Below, in pieces: positions 22,565-33,588 of a stretch of 64,000 bases of DNA. A program made the position numbers and the translations under genes. The notes under the pieces were generated by a model. That model was not told the DNA's origin and did not search any database. It saw only the letters and a list, made by a program, of their open reading frames with translations. Position 1 is the first letter of the stretch; each line of letters starts with the position of its first letter. The stretch is from Neovahlkampfia damariscottae (taxonomy: Eukaryota; Heterolobosea; Selenaionea; Neovahlkampfiida; Neovahlkampfiidae): assembly GCA_016618085.1 (NCBI GenBank), contig JABLTG010000065.1, positions 32,997-96,996 of the forward strand, written 5' to 3'.

Positions 22565-24010
22565 TTATTCCATTTTGAATTTGATATCCTTTAATTTAGG
22601 AGAGAAATCACAAGAAAAATGTTCCTTTCGAATTCTGAATGCTAAGTTTGAATTTACGTAACTATTGATCAATTTTATACAATAATAATCACTCAATTCT
22701 TCATCAGCATAAAAACCAAAGGTTTCAATTGTTTTTTGATATTTCATCATTTCAATTAATAACTCTATATTGACAATCATAAGATCTGGAAATGAGAAAT
22801 TCAATAAAAATACCATAAATGTAGAGGGATGTTAAACTTTGATTTATTGATAATCCATCAATCAAATATTTAATTCCATCCTCAATATTCGAACATCCTA
22901 AATATATTAAATATATGTATTACAACTAACTGTATAAATACATTGTCTTCATTGTTTTATTCAATTTCAGAAATTCTGATAAATACTTGTAACCTTCAAT
23001 ATCGAAAACATTTCCTGAGCAATGAGTAAATGAAAATATAGTACCTGAAAGGGATAAAACAACAACTGATTGTTTGATGTTGATTGCATTCAATAAAATT
23101 TTGAGCCCATCAGTAGTAATACCGACGCCTGAAGATTTCACAAAAAAAAAAAAAGAAAATTACCTGATAAGCTTAATTCTTCCAAAGTTTCATTTTCTTT
23201 TAGACCTATTGATAATAATTCAACTCCTTTAGATCCAATTGTACAAACTTTAATTGTTAAAATCAAATGATAAAATTACGGTCTAAATTTAATGTTTTCA
23301 ACTTTGATGATTTTTTCAACAAATCTGCAAGATATTGACAAGACTTAGAAGTTAACAAATTATCTAAAACATTTTCATGTTGATAATGATTTACCTTGAA
23401 ATGACAAATACTCCAGAAATCGATGTGATTGTAACGCCTCTGTGATGTATTGACATCCATAATTCTTAATTTTATTTGCTAATTTGTTAATTTACTTTTT
23501 ATTTTACATGATAAATCTAATGAAACTAAATTTTTCTTTTTTTTTAACAATTCTGATAAGTATTCACAATCTTGGTCATTAAATTTATCTTCTTCTTTTG
23601 AATAATTGGTTTCTATGAAAATAAGGATAAAATATAATGCTAACGTGATAGATTTACATATTTCAATTTGAACTCTCTGGTAATTCGGTTTTTTTTAAGT
23701 GTTGAAATGGATGATGATTTTTTTTGAATCTCTTGTTTTTTTACATGAACAAAACGACATCTAATGATTAAAATGAATTAATTTTAATACGTTTCACCAA
23801 AACGACATCCTTTTTTTTTTCTTTAATTTTTGTTGTCAAATTACCTTTTGGAGTGAGAAAATGTTTACAAATTTTTTCTTCATTGATATGTTCAAAAGGA
23901 CATAAATTTCCTTTTGAACATCCTTTTTTACTTACAAAAAATTTGCATGGTTGTTTTGTTGACATCAAACTTTTCTTGAGAGATTTTATCTCTGTTGTTT
24001 CTTCAACCAT
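22565..24010 (-). CDS. CCCH zinc finger-leucine-rich repeat protein
   Basis: Intron-dense gene with about ten introns of 28-45 nt. The start at 24010 (MVEETTEIKSLK) has CCAAT 13 bases upstream. Two CCCH fingers follow. The first is 'CKFFVSKKGCSKGNLCPFEH'. The second appears only after splicing two introns: CKHFLTPKG|CRFGET|CRFVH, with perfect C-x8-C-x5-C-x3-H spacing. The rest consists of RNI-type leucine-rich repeats, for example 'CEYLSELLKKKKNLVSLDLS', 'CQYLADLLKKSSKLKTLNL' and 'GLKENETLEELSLS'. One segment near 23600-23690 has uncertain splicing. CCCH pairs usually bind RNA; fusion to LRRs is unusual. Probably an RNA-binding adaptor (inference). Confidence 0.75.
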
Positions 24011-24883
24011 AAAATCTAGACGACCAATGAAATTAGATCTTCATTTCAACCTCAAACATAATGTTACTTGCCAAAGCCAAAACTCCAATTCAAAAGCTTT
24101 AATTGCTCAAAACAATTGATGATCTCTTCTGTCATGATGGTATAAATTTGCAAAGAAAGAGATAATTTGGCCAGATAATTTCAAACCTACAATTGAATGT
24201 TCAAAAATCGCACTGACATGTATTAGTGCTTTTCAAAAGTCATTTACAACTGAAAACATTGAACACTCATTTCAGCATACCGGATTGTGGCGAGTTTTAG
24301 AAGATAAAATGATAAACAATCCACCAATTTAAAATTGGGTTGGTTTAAAATTAGAGAAGGCACTAAAAAGAATATGAAAAATAAAATTGCAACTGTGGAA
24401 GCTATGAATGAAGATGAACCAAAAAAAAAAAAAAAAAGACAGTAAATATTATTTTTTTAAAAAAATTTAGGATATCTGACAATAATGGTTTAAGAACTGA
24501 ACAAGTTAAATTTCGTCTTACATGTATAAAAAAGTTGGTGGTCATCAAAAAACAATTTTGGAATAAATCAAGTTTAAATTTTCAACTCTATGTTAATTGT
24601 ATCAGATGAATTTGGACAATCTGTAAATCCTTGTCCTTGAATGTTAATAAATTTTTCTTAGATTTTTATTTAATTTCTCCATCAATATAAAAAAAACTCA
24701 ATAATAAAATGATATTTGCTTGTTGAAAGTCAAGTTTGGCGTGATATTTGTATTCAAAACGCGTTCAATTACCAAGAATGTAATGTACAATCAAATACTT
24801 TTTATGAAAGTTGTGACTGCAGGATTTTTAATTAATTATTTATCAGGGATCAACTGACCAATCAAAGAACTTTTACTTTTAAA
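24011..24883. other. Degenerate region between genes
   Basis: About 870 bases with no intact gene. It includes the promoter of the CCCH-LRR gene (CCAAT at 24024-24028), a transposase relic (separate entry) and Lys-rich coding debris around 24370-24610, where frames such as 'GLRTEQVKFRLTCIKKL' are broken by stops. The metallophosphoesterase promoter with CCAAT at 24858-24862 closes the region. Confidence 0.5.
24162..24331 (+). mobile_element. Relic of a DDE (pogo/Tigger-like) transposase C-terminus
   Basis: One frame reads 'IIWPDNFKPTIECSKIALT', then 'ISAFQKSFTTENIEHSFQHT' and 'GLWRVLEDKMINNPPI' before a stop. The pattern 'SF..(T/A)NI..SF..TGLxP' is typical of the end of pogo/Tc5-type DDE transposases. 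There is no start, no catalytic DDE core and no flanking terminal repeats, so this is a short fossil fragment. The assignment rests on pattern resemblance only. Confidence 0.4.
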
Positions 24884-25921
24884 ATGTCCGCACCACCTCC
24901 ACCATCAGGTCCTGGTCCAAAATTAAAAGAACCAAGATCTATCAATAATACAGGCCCCTCTTTGGAAGATATTTTAAAACAAAAAAAAAAAGAACCTGAA
25001 ATTATTCTTGACCGAACAGTAAAGAAACTAAATTTCTTGTAATGTTTTTGAAGCCTGTAAAACTTGATACTTTTAGTAATGGTTCTAAAAAATTGGATAT
25101 TGTATTCATTTCTGATACACATAACCATATTCACACACTTGAATTACCAAAAGCTGATTTACTCATCCATTGTAAGTTTTTTTGAAAAGAAAAAAATTAA
25201 AATCAATTATTTGATTAAAGGTGGCGATATTACAGAAAATGGAACTGAAAAAGAAATTCAAATCTTCAATGTAAAAATAAAACAAAAAATTTCGTTTGAC
25301 AGTTTTTTGATAGGAATTTCTTGGTGAGTTAAATCAATACAAACATGTTGTAGTAATTGCTGGTAATCATGATAAATTCTTGTCATCTTTATCTCCAAAT
25401 GAAATTCAAAAAAAATATTTGACCAACTGTATTTATCTTCAAGATTCATCAACAATAATTCAAGATTTAAAGATATACGGAACTCCTTGGACAATTAACC
25501 CTGGTTATAGAGTTGAAGCAATGCTAAATGATCCAAAATATTCAAGAGTCAAACCAGAAATGGAAATTAGATATGCAAAAGAACATGACAATAATTTCTT
25601 TTATCAAAACATGGAAAATTTACATAAATCATTCAAAAATATCCCTGATGATGCTGATTTATTGATTACTCATATGCCACCTGCTCATTTAGGTTCATAA
25701 AAAAATTTTTTTTGACTGTTCAAGTTGGAGCAAATGAGCTGAAAGGAGATAAGTATTTAACTGAAAAAGTAAAGAAAATGAAAAATTTAAAAATTCATAC
25801 TTTTGGTCATGTGCATTACCTCAAAGGATTTGAAGTTTCTGAAGGAAAACTTTTCATCAATGCAGCCAATGACATCAAAGATTCTCAATTACCACCTTAT
25901 TTATTAACTTTGAAATATTAA
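24884..25921 (+). CDS. Metallophosphoesterase (MPPED1/2, 239AB-like)
   Basis: Five exons with introns of about 32-50 nt. The N-terminus is Pro-rich (MSAPPPPSGPGPK). Metal-binding motifs are complete once spliced: 'FISDTHNH', 'IHCGDITENG' (the Cys codon is split by an intron), 'IAGNHDKF', 'THMPPAHL' and 'FGHVHYLKG'. This order matches the MPPED family of calcineurin-like phosphoesterases, which act on cyclic nucleotides or phosphoesters. The fourth exon begins after 'GATAG', giving 'FNEFLGELNQYKHVVVIAGN'. CCAAT at 24858-24862, 21 bases before the ATG. Confidence 0.9.
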
Positions 25922-26096
25922 TAAATCATACCCATTTTGATATATTCGAAGGTCTCAGGTGTTATTTCATTGGTTCTTTCTACGTGGATCCAAAATATGT
26001 CAAACATTGTAAGTAGTGCAGTACAATCAATACAAAGTAATATACCTCCACAAATCATACTAAAACCTTCAAAAAGCAATGTTTTTGTTTGAAGAT

Positions 26097-29087
26097 ATGG
26101 CAACAAAAGGTTAGAGCAAAAAAAAAAAAAGTTAAATACTTAGACAATACGCCACCTGAGTATCCAACAGTTGGAGAAGTGTTAGGTCCTGAAGAATGGG
26201 ATGGATTTATTGCTAGTTTCAACAGTCAAATACCTGTACTTGACCAAAGAGTAAAGTACGTACTTTTCGTCTTTTTTTTGCCACTTCTCATTGCTATAGC
26301 TACAGCTTTGCCTTTTAAAAGTGGTACGAATCCATTTCAATTTGTTTTACCCATTAAAAAAAAGGTATCGTTCAAACGTGGTATATCGTTTTGATCATTA
26401 CATTAGGAATGTTTTTTTCATCGGTTTCTGTGATTGTTTATGCATCTGCTTCAAATAGTTTGGGAACAGAGGTATCTGTTGCTTTTGTTTTTTTAGTTTT
26501 TTCACTCATCTTGCTTGTCGGTTTTTCAATTTGGACAATTTTTGTGATTGTCACGACAGTCATCAAATTTATCCATGGAAGAACAAAAAATGATAAAAAA
26601 GATATAAAAACAGAAACTAATACATTCACTTTAGAAGGTTTAGAAAATAAAGAAAATAAAGAACCCCAAGAAAACACAGAAAAAGTGAAAGAAAAACAAG
26701 AACCTCAAATACAATTCTATGTTGAAGAAGAAAGGTCTGTTGAAGAACCAAAAGCACAAAAATCCAAAACTGATGAGGAATCTGCTGCAAAACCTCAAGA
26801 AGTTGAAAAGAAATCAGAAAAATCGATTGTTGAAAAATACGAAGAAGAAAAAGAAAAATCAATGGAAGTCGATAAAACAGCAATCATTTTCAAAGTAGTT
26901 TGTCATTCAGGTTTTTGCTTAGGATTCATTTTACTTTTATTTTCATTTTTTATTTCTTTAATAGTAATTATGGCAATCATTGATGATTTACCAAATCCAT
27001 TTTTAGTTTTACTTTTTATATTGATGCTTATACCATGTATTGTGATACCAGTATCATTCTTTATTTCACTTACACCACTTATTTCACGTGTTCGGAAGAT
27101 ATCATATTATGTTTGGGAATTCTTTTTGGCTTATGGTTTAAAAATTGCTATTTTACTTCTTGGTTTCATTTATATCCCAATTTCAAAACAATTGTATGGA
27201 GCATTCATGTGTCAACAACACAGTTGTGATCCAGGTTATTATCCATTTGGTTTGATACCATTTGTATTTGATAGAAGAAGTTTAGGCTATGGAAAAGAGA
27301 ATCCAACTTGTGTACCTTGTGGTTTGACACCTTTCTCAGATTCTTTACGACAAAATATTTCAACAGGATTTGATCAAACTATTTATAACTCATTTTGTAC
27401 TGGAAGATATTCATTTAGATTACAAGCTGATACTTTAGTTCAATGTACTTTCCCATATATGATTACATTCTTTACAACTTCAGCAATATTTGCTCTTGTC
27501 TTCATTGTTGGATTTCCAATTGTCATTTGTTTGACAGTTCGAAAAGCTTCAAGTGAAATTAGAAAAGTTGAAATTCAACACATAATAGATGAAAATGTAA
27601 TTTATCAAAAAGAAGAAAAGATAAAATCTGATCAAAAGAAAAGAGAATATGCTTCTGATTGGAGAGTGAAATATCCAATATTTGCAAAAGTTGAACCTAT
27701 TTTGATAAAGTTAAAATTATTTCCAGAAATAGAAAATTCAACTCAAAGTAATGATTTGACGACTTCAAGAGACAATCCAAATGAAAATATGGTGGAAGAA
27801 GATTTGAAAGTTCAAGAAACAAATGATTCAATGATGAGTCCAAGAGATGATTCATTGACAACTCCTAGACCAAATGATTCAATGATGTCTCCAAGAGATG
27901 TCCCAATGACTGATGAATTAGTCAAAGAAACTAAAGAAGAACCAAAAAAAGAAGAAGAAAACAAAGAAATGACAAATTCACAAAAATCTGAATTAGAATG
28001 GAAGTTCCAATTAGCTGCAATTAGTCTTCCAACTGCTGGATTCTTTGATTATATTCAATACAGATATCGTTATTTCCATGTTTTTAAAACCTTTGAAAAA
28101 GTACTTATTGTTGCTGTTTTGACATTTCCACTTGTTCTACCACCTCCATTTAGATTATTTGCAACTGCTGCTGCTATTCTTTATTACATTGGCATGATTG
28201 TGATGATCATCATTTTAAGACCTTATATATCAAAATTACAAACAATATTTGAAGTTGCAATTACAGTATTCGTAATTATCAATACATTTTTAATGACAAT
28301 TACTTCATTTCTTTCAAAAACATCAATTGCATTTGTTGTATTTCAATATATTATTTATTGTGTTCAAATTCCACTTGCAATTATTGGAATTGGTTTAATG
28401 GTTTATCAAATCATTGGAAGTATGAGATTTGGTAAATTAGTAAAGACTTTGGAAAAAAGATTAGCTGAAAAAGATAAAGAAGGCATCAAAGCATTACAAG
28501 TTGAAAGAAAAATTCGTGCTAAACTCATTAACAAAACAACAATCAATTACTTTGTCAACTTTTTATTGATTGTTGGATTTTTATGCATTTTCTTTGGATC
28601 TCTTGCTATTTCTATTACTCTTGGTGAATCACAAGCTGCAGCATCAGAAGACACTTTTGATAATTCATTCTTTGGACAAACTACAGTTTATGAAACAAGA
28701 TCATTTCCAACATGTAGTCAAGCAATTTCCAATGAGTTTGTTGGATACAAAAATTGGGAAACATTCACTTCAAACTGTTGTTGTACAAGAAAGAATCATA
28801 CAAAGTCCAAATCAGAGCCAACAACAATGTATCTTTATGATGAACTTTGGTTATGCAATAACAAAGCAACAAAATCAAGAATGAGAAGTGTTGATTCAAT
28901 TAATAATGTTAGGGGATTTTGTGCAAAAGATTTTAAGACAACATCTTATAATCAAACATGTGTTTATCTCACAACATTTGGAAGATCACCTTCTATTTCT
29001 CCTATTCCACTACAACCTTTAAATATTAGATCAATTCATTATCACAATCCAAATTCAATTGTTTTCAAATTTGACCCATTTTGGTGA
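26097..29087 (+). CDS. Large multi-pass membrane protein with Cys-rich loop
   Basis: The start MATK at 26097 is joined by a 33-nt intron to 'DNTPPEYPTVGEVLG'. About 960 residues with roughly a dozen hydrophobic helices in three groups. Between them lie a long charged cytosolic loop (Glu/Lys-rich, about 26590-26880), a Cys-rich luminal loop ('CQQHSCDPGYYPFGLIPF', later 'TCVPCG'), a second cytosolic loop with a repeated 'NDSMMSPRD' motif, and a terminal Cys-rich region ('NCCCTRKNH'). The frame needs one extra base in the A8 run at 26356-26363 to join helix 1 to helix 2. It resembles channel- or receptor-like proteins of amoeboflagellates; no known family was identified. Confidence 0.7.
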
Positions 29088-29199
29088 TGATTTAATCACA
29101 AATAAATTTTTCTATGTTTATCTGAACGACTAGTAAATAGTTTTGGCAACTATTTTAATTTTACAATGAACCAATTATGAATTCAATAAACGAAACTTT

Positions 29200-31160
29200 T
29201 TATTTTTTGAGTTGATCCAAAATATAAAATAAAGTATGTCCTGTGTATTCAGGAGTATAGACTACTTCTGATGTGATGTCAAATAATCCTTCAAATGGTG
29301 GATCTTCATCAAATGCTTCAACAGTATCAAATTGAAGAAGAGCAACTCCATCATCTTTCATGATTTTTTGCATTTTTTCAAAATAATCTCTTTGAAATAA
29401 TGATAAAGAAACTGATACAGAAGGATCTGTTGAGTCCATAATAATCAAATCATATTTATCATCTTCTTTATGTTCCATAACAAATTTATTTCCATCTCCA
29501 ACAATAATTTCAACTTTTTCTTTATCATTGATTGCATCATTCATATGTGTTAAAAAGTATTTTCTTGCATATTCAATAACATCTCCGTCAATATCAACCA
29601 AGGTAATTTTTTCAATATCTTTCCAATGAGATAATTTTGACATGTACTTCAAAATTATCAAATCACCACCTCCAATAATCAAAATTCTTTTTGGTTTATA
29701 AAAATCAACTTTTGAAACAAAAAAATTTGTGTAATTTTCCATTGATTCATAGTATTGAATTAAACCTGTCAAAATGTCAGTTAATTAACCAATAAAATTC
29801 ATACCATCTAAAACTAAACCATTTCCCATATCTGGAGTTTGAATGATCAACATTTTTTGAAATGGTGTTTGTTTCCAGTCAAGCAATTTTGTATCATGAA
29901 TCACAACTTTATATTCATGATCTCTTGTCATTAAATCATGCTTTTGAAAATGATAAAAATTTTCATTTGCTTCATCATGAATAATTTGTTTAACTTGATA
30001 ATCTTCTGAACCAAAATAATTTGTCAACATTGATAAAATATTATAAGCATTAATCTCAATGTCTGAAACTTTGATGCAAATGGACACTTTTTTGTCATTT
30101 TGTTCAATAGAAATGAACGCATTTTCCATTAAAATTAAACATAAAAATGAATTATTTTTTGTTTCAATTTTTGAATATTGATATGATAAGAATTTTGCAA
30201 AGTTGAAATCAATGATTTTTTTAATGTCTTCAATAAAAATTTTTTCATTCATTTCAATTTTTGTGACATTTGATACATCAACCAAAAAATAAAAATTTTG
30301 AGGAACGTTTTCATTTTTATGTAAAGTGAAATATTTTGAATAAATATTTTGATTCAAATCAAAGTAGTTATCTCTATTAAAGATTTCAGTTTTTTCAATT
30401 TTTAAGTCAAAATTGTTCAATGAAATTTCACCTGATAATTGTAATGATCTATTCAACGTTGCTTGAATTAATAAATTTTTTTCAACTAAAACTTGATAAT
30501 TTTTCAAGTATTTCTTGATAATTTCATCATGTTCTTTAATTTCTTTTTCTAAATTTTCATCAGCAACCAAAATCTTTTCAACATGAACTTGTGAAATTTT
30601 GTTCATTTTTTCCAAATTTTGTTTGAAGTTTTCTGAAGACAATGTTTCAAAGTTTAAAATTTCATAAGCAAAATCAATTAATTTCAATTCATTTGAATCT
30701 TTTTCAACTGAAAACAATGAAAATTCTAAAATAGATTGATCTCTATTGATGAAAATAAAATTTTTTTCATCTTTAACTGAAACACTTGAAAAAACTGCAG
30801 CTTTTGAAATATCTAAAAGTTCAATCATTTGTAATTTTGAATTCATTCCTAATTGTTTAATTGAATTTCTTTCTGATTCATTCAAAAAAGAAGGTACAGT
30901 ACAAGTGGAATGATAAACAGTTTGATTTAACATTTTTTCACTTTTTTCTTTTAAATTTGCTAAAACTGAAAATAAATCTTTTTTAACTTGTAAATTTTCA
31001 TCAAAGATAGATACATCTTCTAAAACTTCAACTTTTTTGTTGTCATTTTGAAAAATACATTTTGTTAATTTTGAACCAAAGTTAAAACTAATGAATGGAT
31101 GACCTGATTTCGAATTGGATTTCACTTTTGAAAAGTTAAAAAGTAATTTGTTGTTCTACT
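29200..31160 (-). CDS. Hsp70-like ATPase-fold / spermidine synthase fusion
   Basis: Exon 1 ends at 31160 with the A of the start codon. After a 35-nt intron (31125-31159) exon 2 starts TG, giving MKSNSKSGHPFISFNFGSK. About 380 residues follow the Hsp70 nucleotide-binding pattern in degenerate form ('TCTVPSFLNESERNSIKQLG', 'ELLDISKAAVFSSV'). The last about 225 residues are a spermidine-synthase-type aminopropyltransferase: 'GNGLVLDG', 'RILIIGGGDL', 'VDIDGDVIEYARKYF', 'GDGNKFV' and 'DLIIMDSTDPSVS'. The catalytic Asp of 'DSTDP' is present, but the usual HlPL...HPxPK stretch is altered. An intron splits 'LDG|LIQYYE'. The fusion is not one I know from other organisms. The Hsp70-like call is weaker than the synthase call. 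Confidence 0.75.
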
Positions 31161-31242
31161 TTTTTGAGCTTTTAATTCTGTTTGAGTTTTAGGTTTGTCA
31201 AATTGGAAGAAACGACGAATTTGATTGGTGCGGAAAATCGAT

Positions 31243-33066
31243 TTATTTTTTTTGTTTTTTTTTCTTGATTGGTTGTTCATCATTATTTTCTTGTTTTTTC
31301 TTTTCTTTAATCATTTCTCTTTTTCTTTTTAAATTATCAGCAATATCTTGTTTCTTTTTATCAGATTTCATTTTTCCTGTATACAAATTTCTAGCTCTGT
31401 TTGACATCATTGTTAATTTTAATTTTTTTTCTTCATCTTCTTTTTCTTGTTTCTTTGACATTTTTTTTGGATTTCTAACTTTTTCTTTAATTTTTTCAAT
31501 TTTTTCTTCTTTCAATTCTTCTTGAAATTCTTCTGCTTTTTTTCCTTTCTTTTCGGCTTCTAATTCTCTTTGATAAATTTCTTCCATTTCTTCTTCATCA
31601 GTTTCTTCTTCAATTCCTTCTTCAACTTCTTTTAATGCAGCTGTTTCTTTTTTTAAAATTGAAAGTTCTTCTTGATATTCTGGAACATATTGATTTTCAT
31701 CTTCATAATCAACAAATGGTGATAAATGAGGTGGTAATGTTGATCCAGGTTCATATTTATGAACAGGTAATAAAATTTGATTATTTACACAATCATAAAC
31801 CCATTGTGGTTGTATATACTCTCTTAAGAGTTTATTTTTAATTGTAGGTCTATCTAAAACATGATGTGTAATCTTTTCATCTTTTTCGTCAAATGAAACG
31901 TGACCTCCTTGTGATTTGATAACAAATTCTAATGACGCTTTTGGACATTCACGTGATATAAAAAATGTTAAACTTTTGAATATATCTTTTTTATCAGTTT
32001 GTTTAAATGGTTCAATAGTAGTTTCTTTAACTTTTTCATCTTCTTCATCTGACTCTTCAACAATTGGTTCATTTTCTTCTTCTTTTTCATTGGTTTCTTT
32101 TTGATTTTTAACAATTTTTGTAATTTTTGAATTTAAAGATTCAATTCTTTTTTCACTTTCTTTTTGAATTTCTTTTTGTTTTTCAGTTAATTCTTCTTTT
32201 TCTCTTTCAGGTTCAGGTAAATTTAAAATATAAGATTCAATAGTTGTTTCATGTTTTTCTTGATGTTTTGGTGGATATTTTTGACCCATCATATGAAAAA
32301 GTTTAAAGTTAACAAATGTTAATAAAGTATCATATAATGATAAAAATGTCTTAAATACTTTAAAATCAACTTGCATTGGAACAATTTGAGGAAAATCATA
32401 TGGAACTAACCAAGTAATTTTTACACCTAAAATCATAGCTTGATAATAAATTCCTTTGACTGTTAAAAATACTAAAAAATAAAAATGTTTAGTTTTTTTT
32501 TATCATTATCCTATACCTTTAGTTAAACACTTTTCTTTTGTAACATAAGTTGTAAATTCTTTACATAATCTTGATGCATTTTCAATTTCAATTCTTTGTA
32601 AATCATCTTGTGGTGGTAATTTTGAAAGCATGAATAATAAAGTTAAACAATCATCTAAATCTTCTAAAGCTGAAAAGAAAGTTGGATATCTTTCTTTAAT
32701 TAAATGATCATAAGTTAAATTTGGTTTAACATATTTCATTAAAGCATTTTCATGTTGTTTTTCATCTTTTTCTCTTGCACTTTTTAATCTTTTAATGAAG
32801 CTTTTTAATTCACGGAATTTTTCTAAAACTGGTTCATGCATCAAAAATTTGATATCTTTTGAAAAGAAATACATTTTTCCAGATTGAAGTCCTTTAACAT
32901 TTTCTGGTAATTGTGGATAAATTCCTTTGAGAACACAAAGTCTTCTAAAATCGGTTTGTGTAACTTGGAGTCTATGAAGACATTGAGCTTTTGAAAGATA
33001 CACTGATTCTTTTGGTTTTTTTGAACCATGATTATGTTTTCCTTTTTTTTGTGGAGCTTTACCCAT
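31243..33066 (-). CDS. PES1: Pescadillo homologue, ribosome biogenesis
   Basis: Two exons (introns about 46 nt near 32460-32515). The N-terminal pescadillo domain runs from MGKAPQKKGKHNHG through 'ALEDLDDCLTLLFMLSKLP' and, after the splice, 'FLTVKGIYYQAMILGVKITW'. A BRCT domain follows ('FKSLTFFISRECPKASLEFV', 'PQWVYDCVNNQILLP'). The long Lys/Glu-rich C-terminus ends in a basic nuclear-type tail 'KKKKQKK'. Length (about 590 residues) and order match yeast Nop7 and human PES1, the large-subunit (60S) maturation factor of the PeBoW complex. Confidence 0.97.
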
Positions 33067-33158
33067 TTGTTGTTGGTTCTTGAAAAATTGGTTTTAATTG
33101 AGCAGCTGATTGGTGGAAAATTATTCATCCAATTAAATCATTTTAGAAGAAGTGGAAA

Positions 33159-33380
33159 ATGTCAAACAAGTATTTTGGACCAAAACAAATATCAACAGCA
33201 GATTTCATCTTACACTATGTTACAAGTATAAAATTTAATCATATTCATAGAATTTTAATTATTGAGCTGGTATCCATAATTTTGCTCACTTTATTGGTTT
33301 TGTTTGTTTGGAAACATTTTAGAAGAGTCATTGATGAAGTCACAAAAAAAAAGAAAAAAAATTTAAAAAAGGGTGGTTAA
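33159..33380 (+). CDS. Small single-pass membrane protein
   Basis: 73 codons without intron. MSNKYFGPKQIST... leads to a hydrophobic helix 'ILIIELVSIILLTLLVLFVW' and a Lys-rich end. It is divergent from pescadillo with 92 bases between the start codons. The A-rich 3' end of this frame lies antisense to the poly-T terminator of the small RNA at 33371-33481. No homologue recognised; it res­embles tail-type or SMIM-like small membrane proteins only in size. Confidence 0.5.
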   Translation: MSNKYFGPKQISTADFILHYVTSIKFNHIHRILIIELVSIILLTLLVLFVWKHFRRVIDEVTKKKKKNLKKGG

Positions 33381-33481
33381 GAAACCTAAGGAAACATCAC
33401 AGAGTCTAGAACTACCGAAGTAGAACCAGACCCCATAATCATATAATCAATGGAAAGAAGGAAGGTTTCTTGAAAGCCCTT
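33371..33481 (-). ncRNA. Structured small RNA, copy 1 (two-member family)
   Basis: About 110 nt on the minus strand, homologous to 55447-55550. The 5' end is AAGGGCTTTC and the 3' end is CCACCC followed by T6 (33365-33370), a typical RNA polymerase III stop. The ends pair (AAGAAACCT with AGGTTTCTT). A central hairpin is capped by a cUUCGg tetraloop (CTACTTCGGTAG). Upstream, TTCCAAAATT at 33536-33545 lies at about -64 to -55 and an AT-rich TAAAATAA box at about -30; both positions are shared with copy 2. It is not a tRNA, 5S, U6 or other RNA that I recognise. Confidence 0.65.
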
Positions 33482-33535
33482 GAAAACCAAATAACCAACG
33501 AACTTATTTTACTTCAAATAAACTAAAAAAAAAAT

Positions 33536-33545
33536 AATTTTGGAA
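33536..33545 (-). promoter_or_regulatory. Upstream promoter element of small RNA copy 1
   Basis: TTCCAAAATT on the minus strand, 55-64 bases before the presumed RNA start. The identical decamer occurs at the same distance before copy 2 (55382-55391). With the TATA-like box at about -30, the layout resembles type 3 (U6-like) polymerase III promoters. Confidence 0.5.
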
Positions 33546-33588
33546 ATTTGAAGTTTCAAAAAGGTGTCAAAAAAAAGATTTAATAAAA

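Noticed and set aside
25922-26096. Short minus-strand frame ending 'TFEYIKMGMIY'
   Set aside because: Only about 58 codons from an ATG, no promoter-like CCAAT in the right place, and it lies in the leader of the large membrane-protein gene. Protein-like in parts but not supportable.
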